A stretch of 21,054 bases of DNA from Chloroflexota bacterium. Lineage in GTDB: Bacteria > Chloroflexota > Anaerolineae > JACRMK01. Below, piece after piece: positions 7,227 through 14,394 of this stretch. Location: contig JACQEC010000127.1 in the NCBI GenBank assembly GCA_016200765.1, positions 1-21,054 on the forward strand, read 5' to 3'. Position 1 is the stretch's first letter. Each line of letters begins with the position of its first letter. Both the position numbers and the translations under genes were made by a program. The notes beneath the pieces were generated by a model that saw only the letters and a list, made by a program, of their open reading frames with translations, ran no database searches and was not told the DNA's origin.

Positions 7227-7991
7227 ATGAAACGCCAGAAACGGCAGGCACGTCGAAAATTGCACCTCCGGCTAAGCCGCTCGCTGAAGCCCGCGGGACT
7301 GCGGGCAGGCAGAGCCAACCTTAGCGCCTTCGTGGTCAGCGCCGCCTTGCTGATGGCCGGCATGGGCGCGCTGTTTGCATTCGGGACGTCCGAGGCGTTC
7401 ACGGTGCAGAGCGTGGTCGTCGAAGGCAACAGCCTGACCGCCGCCGAAACGATTGCCGGCGCCAGCGAAACCGCCGGTCGCAACATCTTTTCTTTGCACT
7501 TTGGCGAGGTACAGCATAAGCTACAGGCGCTGACGAGCCTGAAGGAAGTTCATGCGGCGTTCGACTGGCCCAATGCCGTGCGCTTGAGTGTCGTCGAGCG
7601 CCAGCCGTTGTTCGCGTGGGAATCGGCAAAGCGCCGCTCGTGGGTGGACGATAGCGGTGTCATTTTCACCGCTTCAATCGTGCCCGCCGGCACACTGACG
7701 GTGCTTGATCTCGATAATCGGCCGCGCACAACGGTTGAGCCGTCGGTGGTGGCCTTTGTCAAGTCGCTGTCCGCCGCCATGCCCGCGCTGAAACAGATCG
7801 AGTATTCGGACAGCCGCGGGTTCGGCTTCATTGATGGGCGAGGCTGGCGCGTGCTCATCGGCCAGCCCGACCAGCTCAACGTCAAGCTGTCCGTGCTGAA
7901 CGTGCTGGCCGCCTACCTGATTGCGCAAAAGATTGATCCGGAGTATATTGATCTACGTCTGCCCGAACGGGCATTCTATAAAGCGAAGTGA
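7227..7991 (+). CDS. ftsQ: Cell division protein FtsQ/DivIB
   Basis: A 254-residue bitopic membrane protein of the divisome core. It has a basic cytoplasmic tail (1-30, rich in Lys/Arg), one transmembrane helix (about 32-52, AFVVSAALLMAGMGALFAFG), a POTRA domain beginning FTVQSVVVEGNSLTAAE (about 58-127), then the FtsQ beta domain with VRLSVVERQPLFAWES and SWVDDSGVIF. The ending, LRLPERAFYKAK, matches the family's last conserved strand. In the divisome it links FtsK/FtsA-side components to FtsL/FtsB and restrains FtsW/FtsI. The frame continues upstream to a GTG at 7167, but those 20 codons are purely heptad-array sequence, so I place the start at the ATG at 7227. No Shine-Dalgarno precedes it. 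Confidence 0.88.
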   Translation: MKRQKRQARRKLHLRLSRSLKPAGLRAGRANLSAFVVSAALLMAGMGALFAFGTSEAFTVQSVVVEGNSLTAAETIAGASETAGRNIFSLHFGEVQHKLQALTSLKEVHAAFDWPNAVRLSVVERQPLFAWESAKRRSWVDDSGVIFTASIVPAGTLTVLDLDNRPRTTVEPSVVAFVKSLSAAMPALKQIEYSDSRGFGFIDGRGWRVLIGQPDQLNVKLSVLNVLAAYLIAQKIDPEYIDLRLPERAFYKAK

Positions 7992-8006
7992 ACCGCCGGG
8001 AGAACA

Positions 8007-8132
8007 GTGACGGGCGACGAGTGACGAGTGACGCAAGGGTTGATTCTTGATTTGTGATTTTTGATTGTCAATCTAAAATCGGAAATCTAAAATCCCAAAT
8101 TGAAGACGGTCACCCGCCACCCGTCGCTCGTC
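8007..8132. repeat. Composite nested heptad array B (18 x 7 nt), before ftsA
   Basis: Eighteen units in one unbroken 7-nt register. Outer left arm: GTGACGG, GCGACGA, GTGACGA, GTGACGC, then AAGGGTT. Inner left arm: GATTCTT, GATTTGT, GATTTTT, GATTGTC. Inner right arm: AATCTAA, AATCGGA, AATCTAA, AATCCCA, AATTGAA. Outer right arm (8105-8132): GACGGTC, ACCCGCC, ACCCGTC, GCTCGTC, complementary to the outer left arm. It is thus a GC-rich heptad palindrome of the array C type enclosing an AT-rich one of the array A type. The inner part ends AATTGAAGA, as does array A. Confidence 0.93.
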
Positions 8133-8141
8133 CAATGAACC

Positions 8142-9380
8142 ATGTCGGATACCATCGTTGGCATAGACGTCGGCACCACCAAGGTTTGCACGCTGATCGC
8201 GGAGCAAAGCAAGGAGAGCGGCCGCCTGCGCATCATCGGCGTCGGCATTGCGCCCTCGCGCGGCTTGCGCAAGGGCGTGGTCATCAACGTCGAAGAGGCG
8301 ACGGAGGCGATCAAAGAAAGCAAACTGTTGGCCGAGCGCTCGTCGGGCTACTCGGTGCAGGGCGCCTACGTCAGTGTGGCCGGCGACCATATCTCGTCAT
8401 TGAACAGCCGCGGCGTCGTGGCCGTCTCGCGCCCCAACCGCGGCGTTGAGGACGACGACATCCAGCGCAGTATGGACTCGGCGCGAGCGATTGCCATCCC
8501 GCAAAACCGCGAGGTCATTCATGCCATCCCGCGCTCCTATACGCTGGACGGCGTAGATGGCATCCGCGACCCGTTGGGGATGCGCGGATTCCGCCTGGAG
8601 GTCGAAGCCCACATCGTCACAGCCTCGGTGCCCTCCATCCACAATATCATCAACTGCGTCGAAGCCGCGGGCGTCGCCGTCAACGACCTGGTGCTCGAGC
8701 CGCTCGCGTCGGGCGAGTCCGTCCTGCGCGAGGACGAGAAGCAGGCCGGCGTGATTCTGGCCGACGTCGGGGGCGGCACCACCGATATTGGCATTTTCAT
8801 TGATGGCAGTATCTGGCATTCGCACGTCCTGCCCGTCGGCGGCTGGCAGTACACCAACGACCTGACGATCGGCCTGCGCGCGCCCTTTGCCGTCGCCGAG
8901 GTCATGAAGATTCAGCACGGGTCTGTTTTCCCGGAGCCGAGTCCAGACTCGGTGATGATTGACGTGGCCGCGTTTGGCGACAGCGGCCATAAGCCGGTGC
9001 CGCGCGCCTTCGTGTCCGAAATCTTGTCGGCCCGCGCCGAGGAGATGTTCGAGCTCATCCTCAAGGAAGTCAAGCGCTCGGGCTACGACGGCCTACTGCC
9101 CGCCGGCCTCGTGCTCACGGGCGGCACCGCGGAACTCAAAGGGCTTTCGGAACTCGGGCGCCAGATTATGGAAATGCCGGTGCGCACCGGACAACCGCAC
9201 GATTTGGAGGGGCTGACCGACAAAGTCAACTGCCCGGCCTATGCCACCAGCGTCGGCCTCTTATTGTGGGGACTGAACTTCTCGGGTCTGTCCCTGCACA
9301 CCAAATCGCACGAACAACAAAACTGGGGCAAACGGCTCTCCGAATGGCTGGAGAATCTGTTCCCCCGACAGGCGACCTAA
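8142..9380 (+). CDS. ftsA: Cell division protein FtsA (actin-like Z-ring anchor)
   Basis: A 412-residue actin-fold ATPase that tethers FtsZ filaments to the membrane and recruits downstream divisome proteins. The N-terminal phosphate-1 loop is VGIDVGTTKVCTLIAE (6-21). The family-specific 1C (SHS2) region includes GVVINVEEATEAIKES and AYVSVAGDHI. Phosphate-2 is ADVGGGTTDIGIF (207-219), and the adenosine motif GLVLTGGTAELKG is near 326. The last 20 residues (NWGKRLSEWLENLFPRQAT) form the amphipathic membrane-targeting helix. Full length, nothing missing. ATG at 8142 gives the canonical N-terminus MSDTIVGIDVGTTK. No Shine-Dalgarno is visible; the heptad array ends ten bases before the start. ftsZ follows after 68 bases. 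Confidence 0.95.
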   Translation: MSDTIVGIDVGTTKVCTLIAEQSKESGRLRIIGVGIAPSRGLRKGVVINVEEATEAIKESKLLAERSSGYSVQGAYVSVAGDHISSLNSRGVVAVSRPNRGVEDDDIQRSMDSARAIAIPQNREVIHAIPRSYTLDGVDGIRDPLGMRGFRLEVEAHIVTASVPSIHNIINCVEAAGVAVNDLVLEPLASGESVLREDEKQAGVILADVGGGTTDIGIFIDGSIWHSHVLPVGGWQYTNDLTIGLRAPFAVAEVMKIQHGSVFPEPSPDSVMIDVAAFGDSGHKPVPRAFVSEILSARAEEMFELILKEVKRSGYDGLLPAGLVLTGGTAELKGLSELGRQIMEMPVRTGQPHDLEGLTDKVNCPAYATSVGLLLWGLNFSGLSLHTKSHEQQNWGKRLSEWLENLFPRQAT

Positions 9381-9448
9381 ACATGTCACAACACGAACGG
9401 CACAGGCCAAACCGCACCCAGACGGAGTGGAACCTAAAGGAGACGAAG

Positions 9449-10573
9449 ATGTCAGCACGTAAAGAACAGACACCACCGGCGCAGGAGACCAATTTTGCGC
9501 AAATCAAGGTGGTCGGCGTTGGGGGTGCCGGCAGTAACGCCGTCAATCGCATGTTGGCCGAAGGCGTCAATGGCGTCGAGTTTATCGCGATCAACACCGA
9601 CGCGCAGGCGCTCCTGCTGTCCAACGCGCCCCATCGCGTGCGCATCGGCGACAAACTCACGCGCGGCCTCGGCGCGGGCGGCGACCCGAACGTCGGCATG
9701 AAGGCCGCCGAGGAGTCGTCCGATGATCTGTACGAGGTGCTCAAAGACGCCGACATGATCTTTATCACCGCCGGCATGGGCGGCGGCACCGGCACCGGCG
9801 CCGCGCCGATCGTCTCAAAGATCGCCAAGGAGACCGGCGCGCTCGTTATCGGGGTGGTGACCAAGCCGTTTCAGTTTGAGGGCGCGCGCCGCCGCACCAA
9901 CGCCGAAGGCGGACTGCTGGCGCTCAAGGAAGCGGTGGATTCGCTCATCGTGATCCCCAACGACCGCCTGCTGGAGATCGTGGACAAGCGCGCATCGCTC
10001 CAGACTGCGTTCCGTTTGGCCGATGACGTCCTGCATCAGGGCATTCAAGGCATCAGCGAACTGATCACCGTGCCCGGCCTGATCAATCTGGACTTCGCCG
10101 ACGTGCGCACGATCATGCAAGAGCGCGGCACCGCCCTGATGGCCGTCGGGCATGGCACCGGCGACTCACGCGCCGCCGATGCCGCGCAGGCGGCCGTGCG
10201 CTCGCCCCTGCTGGACATGACGATTGACGGCGCGCGCGGCGTGCTCTTCAACGTGACCGGCGGCCCCGACCTGGCGCTGTTCGAGGTGAACGAGGCCGCG
10301 GAGATCATCCGCAACATGACCGACCCCGACGTCAATTTGATTTTCGGCGCGGTGATTGACCCGACGATGAAAGACGAAGTGCGCATCACCGTCATTGCCA
10401 CCGGCTTCGATGGCGTTGCCAAGCGGCTGACGATGCCCTCGCGCGACAGCGCCGCCGCGTCGTCAGCGCCGGAGCGAACCAAAATTAGGCAGTTCCCAAC
10501 GGTCAGTTTCGATCAAGATAAACTGGACATCCCTCCCTTCTTGCGTCGGCGTGGTGGCGGCGGCAACCCATAG
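9449..10573 (+). CDS. ftsZ: Cell division protein FtsZ (tubulin-like GTPase)
   Basis: A 374-residue tubulin homologue that assembles the Z-ring at mid-cell. GTP-binding motifs are VVGVGGAGSNAVNRM (21-35), INTDAQAL (48-55) and the tubulin signature AGMGGGTGTGAAP (108-120). NLDFADVR (213-220) is the T7 loop with the catalytic aspartates. A short linker leads to the conserved C-terminal peptide LDIPPFLRRR (359-368), which binds FtsA. The frame is open far upstream inside ftsA, and an ATG exists at 9383, but only the ATG at 9449 has a strong Shine-Dalgarno (AAAGGAG, six bases before it). The downstream 420 bases hold no intact gene, so ftsZ ends the division cluster. Confidence 0.96.
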   Translation: MSARKEQTPPAQETNFAQIKVVGVGGAGSNAVNRMLAEGVNGVEFIAINTDAQALLLSNAPHRVRIGDKLTRGLGAGGDPNVGMKAAEESSDDLYEVLKDADMIFITAGMGGGTGTGAAPIVSKIAKETGALVIGVVTKPFQFEGARRRTNAEGGLLALKEAVDSLIVIPNDRLLEIVDKRASLQTAFRLADDVLHQGIQGISELITVPGLINLDFADVRTIMQERGTALMAVGHGTGDSRAADAAQAAVRSPLLDMTIDGARGVLFNVTGGPDLALFEVNEAAEIIRNMTDPDVNLIFGAVIDPTMKDEVRITVIATGFDGVAKRLTMPSRDSAAASSAPERTKIRQFPTVSFDQDKLDIPPFLRRRGGGGNP

Positions 10574-10631
10574 GCTCCGCTTTGGTTTCAAAAGAGCAAC
10601 GTGATGGAGCGGAACAATAGGGAGTACATAG

Positions 10632-10925
10632 GCACAATCCATCCGCCGGCCGCCCTCGCTGTCTAACCCGGGCAACGACAGCAACTGGCCTCAGAGTACC
10701 GCCATCGTGCTGCAGTGGAACAGCGCGTCTAACGCTACTCAGTACAAGGTCGAGTTGTGGGGCGGGCCATAAAGTTCCATGACGCCGTGCAACTGGCAAG
10801 GGGGAACGTCATGCACGATTGGACAGATGTGGTCCGGAAATATGTCGTGACATGTCAAAGCTAAATTTAGCAATGGGCAGGAAACCGATTGGAGCGATAC
10901 CTGGTCATTCACGATTCAACAATGA
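10632..10925 (+). pseudogene. Remnant of a fibronectin-III-like domain gene with two in-frame stops
   Basis: One frame from 10632 to a TGA at 10923 reads as a continuous Fn3-like sandwich once two internal stops are read through. The visible pieces are PPSLSNPGNDSNWPQSTAIV, LQWNSASNATQYKVELWGGP, then TAA at 10770-10772, SSMTPCNWQGGTSCTIGQMW, SGNMS, then TGA at 10848-10850, HVKAKFSNGQETDWSDTWSF and TIQQ. The first stop falls where Tyr would fit and the second where Trp would fit, which suggests point mutations in a formerly intact beta-sandwich domain of an exported protein. No start codon or Shine-Dalgarno remains; the frame is closed upstream by a TAG at 10629. It accounts for most of the ftsZ-lipoprotein gap; 10574-10631 holds nothing recognisable. 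Confidence 0.65.
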
Positions 10926-10997
10926 TCAATATTCTAGAAACATTGTGTTCGACTGCACATACAGCAGGTTATTAGCCTCAGGAGATAGGAGACAGTG

Positions 10998-12443
10998 ATG
11001 AAAGGTCTATTCGCCAAGTTTATCGTCGTTGGGCTTGTAGTGCTTGCCAGCCTAGCGCTGACAAGCTGCGGACTCTCCTCTGAAAGCGCAGGAGATCACT
11101 ACCAGAATGGGTTGAAGGCTGCTCAGCAGGGCGACTGGGATAAGGCGCGCCAGGAGTTTGACGCGGCCAAGGATTACCAGGACGCGGCCAAGCGCGCCCT
11201 GGATGCTCAGGAGAAAGCGGCCACCGTATCCACGGCCTATGAACGCGCCTCTACAGCAATGAACGGTAAGGATTGGTGGTCAGCGACGAAACAGTTAGAT
11301 ATCGTGCTGAACCTGTCACCGAATTACAAAGATAGTATCGATCTACGAAGCAAGGCTGTGCAGGAATTGGAGAAGGTGCTCAGCGATGCCACGAAGAAGT
11401 TGGACGCCGGAGACCTGCAAGGCGCCGCCAATGCCTACAAGGCCGCAGGGGGTTATAAGCAAGCGGATCAAAAAGCGACGGATCTTGCCAATGCCGCTGG
11501 CGCTTATGATAAGGCAACCAAGGCGATTGGCGCGCAGGATTTATGGTTGGCATACTCGCAATTGGGCGTGGTCCTCAAGCTTGTTCCAGATTTTAAGGGT
11601 GCAACGGACGCACTGACTCAGGTGCAGCAACGCTTGGATGGGTTCGTTAGTGACGCGGAAGGGAAAGTAACCAACGGTGATTTGGAAGCAGCGATCGCTG
11701 CATATAAGCAAGCCGGCGGGTACAAACAGGCGGATCAGAAGGCCGCTCAATTGAATAGTGCACGTGCGCAGTTAGACCAGCTTTATGGGCAAATGGGGGC
11801 CAGCGCCGCCTCGAGCCAATGGGACGTCGCTCTCAACATTAGCAGTCAGATACTTAACAGCTATCCCAATTACCGTGACGTCAAGGCTAAACGAGCAGGT
11901 TACTTAGAACAGCTCTACACGGCGGCTTCAACCGCACTAAGCCAAGGAAATAATCGTGAGGCTGTCAGGCTATTTGGCATCTTGGTCTCTGCGGAAAAGA
12001 ATTACAGGGACAGCAATGAGAAACTTGGCCAAGCGCAACTCGCAGCGCGCAAGGCTGCTCCTGGCGTTTACCCCGTCAATGCAAGGATAAATACATCCGC
12101 TTTCGTTGATTGGATTGTTACGCTCACCAGCATTGAGATTCTGGCTGATGGTCGACTCAAGATGAACCTGGCTTATCAGAACAACTCGACCCAATCCGCA
12201 AACCTGCGTTGCCCCAGCGGCAGTGCTAATGATCCGGCGTGGTATATAGTGTTGTCAACTGGCATCAAATCCTTTAGTGTGGACGACGACTGCCATCTTC
12301 ATCAAGGTGAAACGTTTTCCGTACAACCTGGAGGCGTCCGCACTGGCTGGGAAGTCTATCCTTCTCTAGATGATGCGACTAAGCCCTTCACTTATGTCGC
12401 TGATGACTGGGGTTCGGTCAAGGATATCATCTTGGTGCGTTAA
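10998..12443 (+). CDS. Lipoprotein with TPR-like repeats and a C-terminal beta domain
   Basis: 481 residues. The signal peptide ends in the lipobox LTSC (Cys24), so it should be anchored outside the membrane. Residues 33-350 hold about seven helical repeats of two alternating types: a GDxxxAxxxYxxAGGYKQADQKA type (near 45, 138, 228, 317) and a WxxAxxxLxxVLxLxPxYKD type (near 92, 182, 274). GGYKQADQKA is identical at 151-160 and 240-249, pointing to a roughly 90-residue duplicated super-unit. Residues 355-481 are beta-rich with two cysteines (405, 432) and resemble exported DUF4352-like sandwiches. That resemblance is weak. ATG at 10998 has AGGAGA five bases upstream. Base composition is less GC-rich than the dcw genes. 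Function unknown; a scaffold or binding role is only a guess. Confidence 0.85.
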   Translation: MKGLFAKFIVVGLVVLASLALTSCGLSSESAGDHYQNGLKAAQQGDWDKARQEFDAAKDYQDAAKRALDAQEKAATVSTAYERASTAMNGKDWWSATKQLDIVLNLSPNYKDSIDLRSKAVQELEKVLSDATKKLDAGDLQGAANAYKAAGGYKQADQKATDLANAAGAYDKATKAIGAQDLWLAYSQLGVVLKLVPDFKGATDALTQVQQRLDGFVSDAEGKVTNGDLEAAIAAYKQAGGYKQADQKAAQLNSARAQLDQLYGQMGASAASSQWDVALNISSQILNSYPNYRDVKAKRAGYLEQLYTAASTALSQGNNREAVRLFGILVSAEKNYRDSNEKLGQAQLAARKAAPGVYPVNARINTSAFVDWIVTLTSIEILADGRLKMNLAYQNNSTQSANLRCPSGSANDPAWYIVLSTGIKSFSVDDDCHLHQGETFSVQPGGVRTGWEVYPSLDDATKPFTYVADDWGSVKDIILVR

Positions 12444-12494
12444 CAATATCTGTAGCTATTACGCAGTTGGGCGGGAATCAGGTATAAAGGAGCA

Positions 12495-12620
12495 ATGAAT
12501 CCAGCCAAATGCAGTGCCGTTGATTACATTCACTTTCTGGTCGCGACGCCGCATGCATATAGCTGCACCGAAGCTGCGCGCATCCAACTCGCGTAGCCCG
12601 ACGCACCGGCCCACGAGTAG
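12495..12620 (+). pseudogene. 5' remnant of a transposase gene (IS701/IS4-like)
   Basis: A well-formed start (AAAGGAG, then ATG at 12495) opens a 33-codon frame: MNPAKCSAVDYIHFLVATPH then AYSCTEAARIQLA, ending in TAG at 12594-12596. After this stop the same frame continues PDAPAHE before a second stop. This pattern, a YIxFLxAxxxxxSCTEAAR start followed by APAHD/E, is what I recall from the N-terminus of a family of IS transposases. The catalytic part is absent: the sequence is unrecognisable by about 12700. The sequence at about 12455-12475 (ATTACGCAGTTGGG) may be the element's left end. The rest of the gap to 12876 shows no gene. Recognition is from memory, not a search. Confidence 0.55.
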
Positions 12621-12876
12621 AACAGCGTCGCGCTGATCACATACTGGTCGCACACCTCGCTGAGGGACGTGTTGGTTGTGCGTCCCTCCTTTGCTTTTCA
12701 TCGGGCTACACCTGTAGAGTGTTTCTATCAGCCGAACCTCGTTCAATTTCTGGACCTTTTTGTCTCACTGCGATTTAAGCAAAACAGCGCCGAAGGGATA
12801 GGGACTTTGTTTTCGAGCCAGCGTCCGGCAGGGCATCCGGGGCGGGGCCCGGTCAAACCAAACTTGGAGACAACTC

Positions 12877-13842
12877 ATGAAAGCAATTCTATTCCGAAAC
12901 CACGGATCATCGGACGTTCTTCAGCTCACAGAGGTCGAAAAACCCACCCCTAACGAAAATCAAGTCCTGATCAAAATTCATGCCGCGTCCATCAACGCCC
13001 TTGATTACCGTATGGTGAGAGCCAACCCGATTCTGGTTCGCCTGATGACCGGCGGGTTTCTAAAGCCACCAGACCCGCGCCTCGGATCGGACATCGCGGG
13101 GCGGGTCGAAGCGGTTGGCGAAAACGTCAAGCAGTTTCGGCCCGGCGATGAGGTGTTCGGCTGTGCCAGGGGCGCATTTGCCGAGTATGTCCTTGCCAGA
13201 GAAACGTATCTGGCGTTGAAGCCGGTCAATAGATCATTCGAGGAAGCCGCGGCCGTGCCGGTGGCGGCGCTCACCGCTCTGCAGGGCCTTCGCAACGCGG
13301 GCGGCATCCGGCCCGCGCAAAAGGTTTTGATCCAGGGCGCCTCGGGTGGCGTCGGTACGTTTGCCGTACAGGTGGCCAAATCGTTCGGGGCTGAAGTGAC
13401 CGCCGTGTGCCGCACGAAGAATCTGGACATGGCGCGCTCCATTGGGGCCGATCATGTCGTTGATTACACCCAAGAAGATTTCACCCGCAACCGCCAGCAG
13501 TACGATCTGATTTTTGCCGTTAACGGGTATCACTCGCTTTGGGCTTATCAGCGCGCGCTATCTCCCCAGGGGATTTATGTTTGCGCCGGAGGCACCATAC
13601 CGCAGGTTTTACAGGCCTTACTGCTGGGACCTTCGCTGTCAAAGAACGGGGGCAAGAAAATGGGTAGCATGGGCATAGCGAAGGTAAAGCAGGAGGATTT
13701 GGTTTTTCTCGGCGAGCTTCTGAAAACCGGCAAAATCGCCCCGGTCATTGATCGGCGGTATCCGTTAAGTGAGATTGCTGACGCTTTCCAATATATCGAA
13801 GATACACACGCCCAGGGAAAAGTCGTCATCACGGTGGTCTAA
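12877..13842 (+). CDS. Zinc-independent MDR oxidoreductase (NAD(P)-dependent alcohol dehydrogenase / quinone oxidoreductase-like)
   Basis: A 321-residue medium-chain dehydrogenase/reductase. The GroES-like domain runs from the start to about 120 (AASINALDYRMVRA, LGSDIAGRVEAVGENVKQF, RPGDEVFG). The cofactor domain has VLIQGASGGVGTFAVQVAK (150-168) as the Rossmann loop, then GADHVVDYTQEDF, and ends in the usual HAQGKVVITV. The GHE catalytic-zinc motif and the four-cysteine structural zinc loop are both absent, so it belongs with quinone-oxidoreductase/zeta-crystallin-type enzymes, which reduce quinones or enones with NADPH. The actual substrate cannot be read. The ATG has GGAG eight bases upstream. 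It stands alone, in the + direction, between a decayed transposase and an antitoxin gene, so it may be part of an acquired segment. Confidence 0.88.
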   Translation: MKAILFRNHGSSDVLQLTEVEKPTPNENQVLIKIHAASINALDYRMVRANPILVRLMTGGFLKPPDPRLGSDIAGRVEAVGENVKQFRPGDEVFGCARGAFAEYVLARETYLALKPVNRSFEEAAAVPVAALTALQGLRNAGGIRPAQKVLIQGASGGVGTFAVQVAKSFGAEVTAVCRTKNLDMARSIGADHVVDYTQEDFTRNRQQYDLIFAVNGYHSLWAYQRALSPQGIYVCAGGTIPQVLQALLLGPSLSKNGGKKMGSMGIAKVKQEDLVFLGELLKTGKIAPVIDRRYPLSEIADAFQYIEDTHAQGKVVITVV

Positions 13843-13960
13843 GCCTGTTTTGCTCAAGCCGAAGTGAGACCAACGAGGGTAGAAATTGACGGATGACCTC
13901 GGCTGGCTTTGAACGCTTGTACTACTCCCCATAGTCACCCCGATCCGAGGACGGCACGGA

Positions 13961-14311
13961 TCATTTCGTGCGTTTGCCGCGCCGTATCTCCTCTACCGCC
14001 TTGAGGACGTCGGCCTCAACTTCCTCCTCGCTGTACTGCTCGTTGCCGGCCTGCATCTTGTTCAGGAGTGCGCTGAAGCGCTGCCAGGCCTGCTGGCGCT
14101 TGACACTGCTGGCGGCGCGCGGCACGTCCTTCATGTCTTCGGGATAAAGACGCTCCAGGTCGCTGATGGATACAATCGCGGCTACCGGCAGCCCGCCCCG
14201 CTCGATGATCTGCGTCTCCTCGTTCTCGTACACTCGCTTGATGACTTCCCCAAAATTGTTCTTGGCCCGGCTGGCGGGCACGACACGGACACTCATCGGT
14301 TTGCGGTTCAA
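13961..14311 (-). CDS. Phd/YefM-family antitoxin (orphan)
   Basis: 116 residues if the TTG at 14311 starts it (AGGTG four bases upstream), or 111 from the ATG at 14296, which lacks a Shine-Dalgarno. The N-terminal half is typical Phd/YefM: VRVVPASRAKNNFGEVIKRV, IIERGGLPVAAIVSISDLER. In this family the N-terminal domain binds DNA and represses its own promoter, and the C-terminal part neutralises a toxin (RelE/Doc/PIN types). The C-terminal half here is a longer charged helix (residues about 70-116, ending EEIRRGKRTK). No toxin gene lies next to it: only 118 bases separate it from the convergent oxidoreductase gene, and upstream is non-coding. It may be an orphan regulator or pair with a toxin elsewhere. 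Confidence 0.85.
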   Translation of the reverse strand: MNRKPMSVRVVPASRAKNNFGEVIKRVYENEETQIIERGGLPVAAIVSISDLERLYPEDMKDVPRAASSVKRQQAWQRFSALLNKMQAGNEQYSEEEVEADVLKAVEEIRRGKRTK

Positions 14312-14362
14312 TGGACACCTGCCTTGCTTAACGATTGGCTATCATTGGCTAACAGTGGACAC
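14309..14362 (-). promoter_or_regulatory. Repeated candidate operators in the antitoxin leader
   Basis: Two sets of direct repeats lie between the antitoxin's -10 box and its start. CARTGGACAC occurs at 14309-14318 and 14353-14362, 44 bases apart. A tandem 10-mer, ATTGGCTATC then ATTGGCTAAC, occupies 14334-14353. Phd/YefM antitoxins autoregulate by binding repeats at their own promoters, so these are plausible operators; no binding evidence exists. Confidence 0.4.
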
Positions 14363-14389
14363 TATACAAAATGCTACGGGGGTCGTCAA
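14361..14389 (-). promoter_or_regulatory. Sigma70-type promoter of the antitoxin gene
   Basis: Read on the minus strand: -35 TTGACG (14389-14384), a 17-base spacer, and -10 TATAGT (14366-14361). Both boxes are close to consensus at optimal spacing. Expected transcription start is near 14354, about 43 bases before the TTG start codon. Confidence 0.65.
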
Positions 14390-14394
14390 CTTGT

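Noticed and set aside
10632..10925. Stop-codon recoding (TAA as Tyr, TGA as Trp) in an active gene
   Set aside because: Two different stops, no start codon or ribosome-binding site, and all other genes use TAA, TGA and TAG as normal stops; decay is simpler.
12459..12746. 95-codon minus-strand frame between the lipoprotein and oxidoreductase genes
   Set aside because: No domain, signal or ribosome-binding site; it is opposite the transposase remnant.
13942..13962. Terminator for the antitoxin or oxidoreductase gene (GATCCG-n9-CGGATC)
   Set aside because: Stem of only 6 bp with no T-run on either strand.
13961..14311. Complete toxin-antitoxin module
   Set aside because: Only the antitoxin is present; flanking sequence cannot encode a toxin of normal size.
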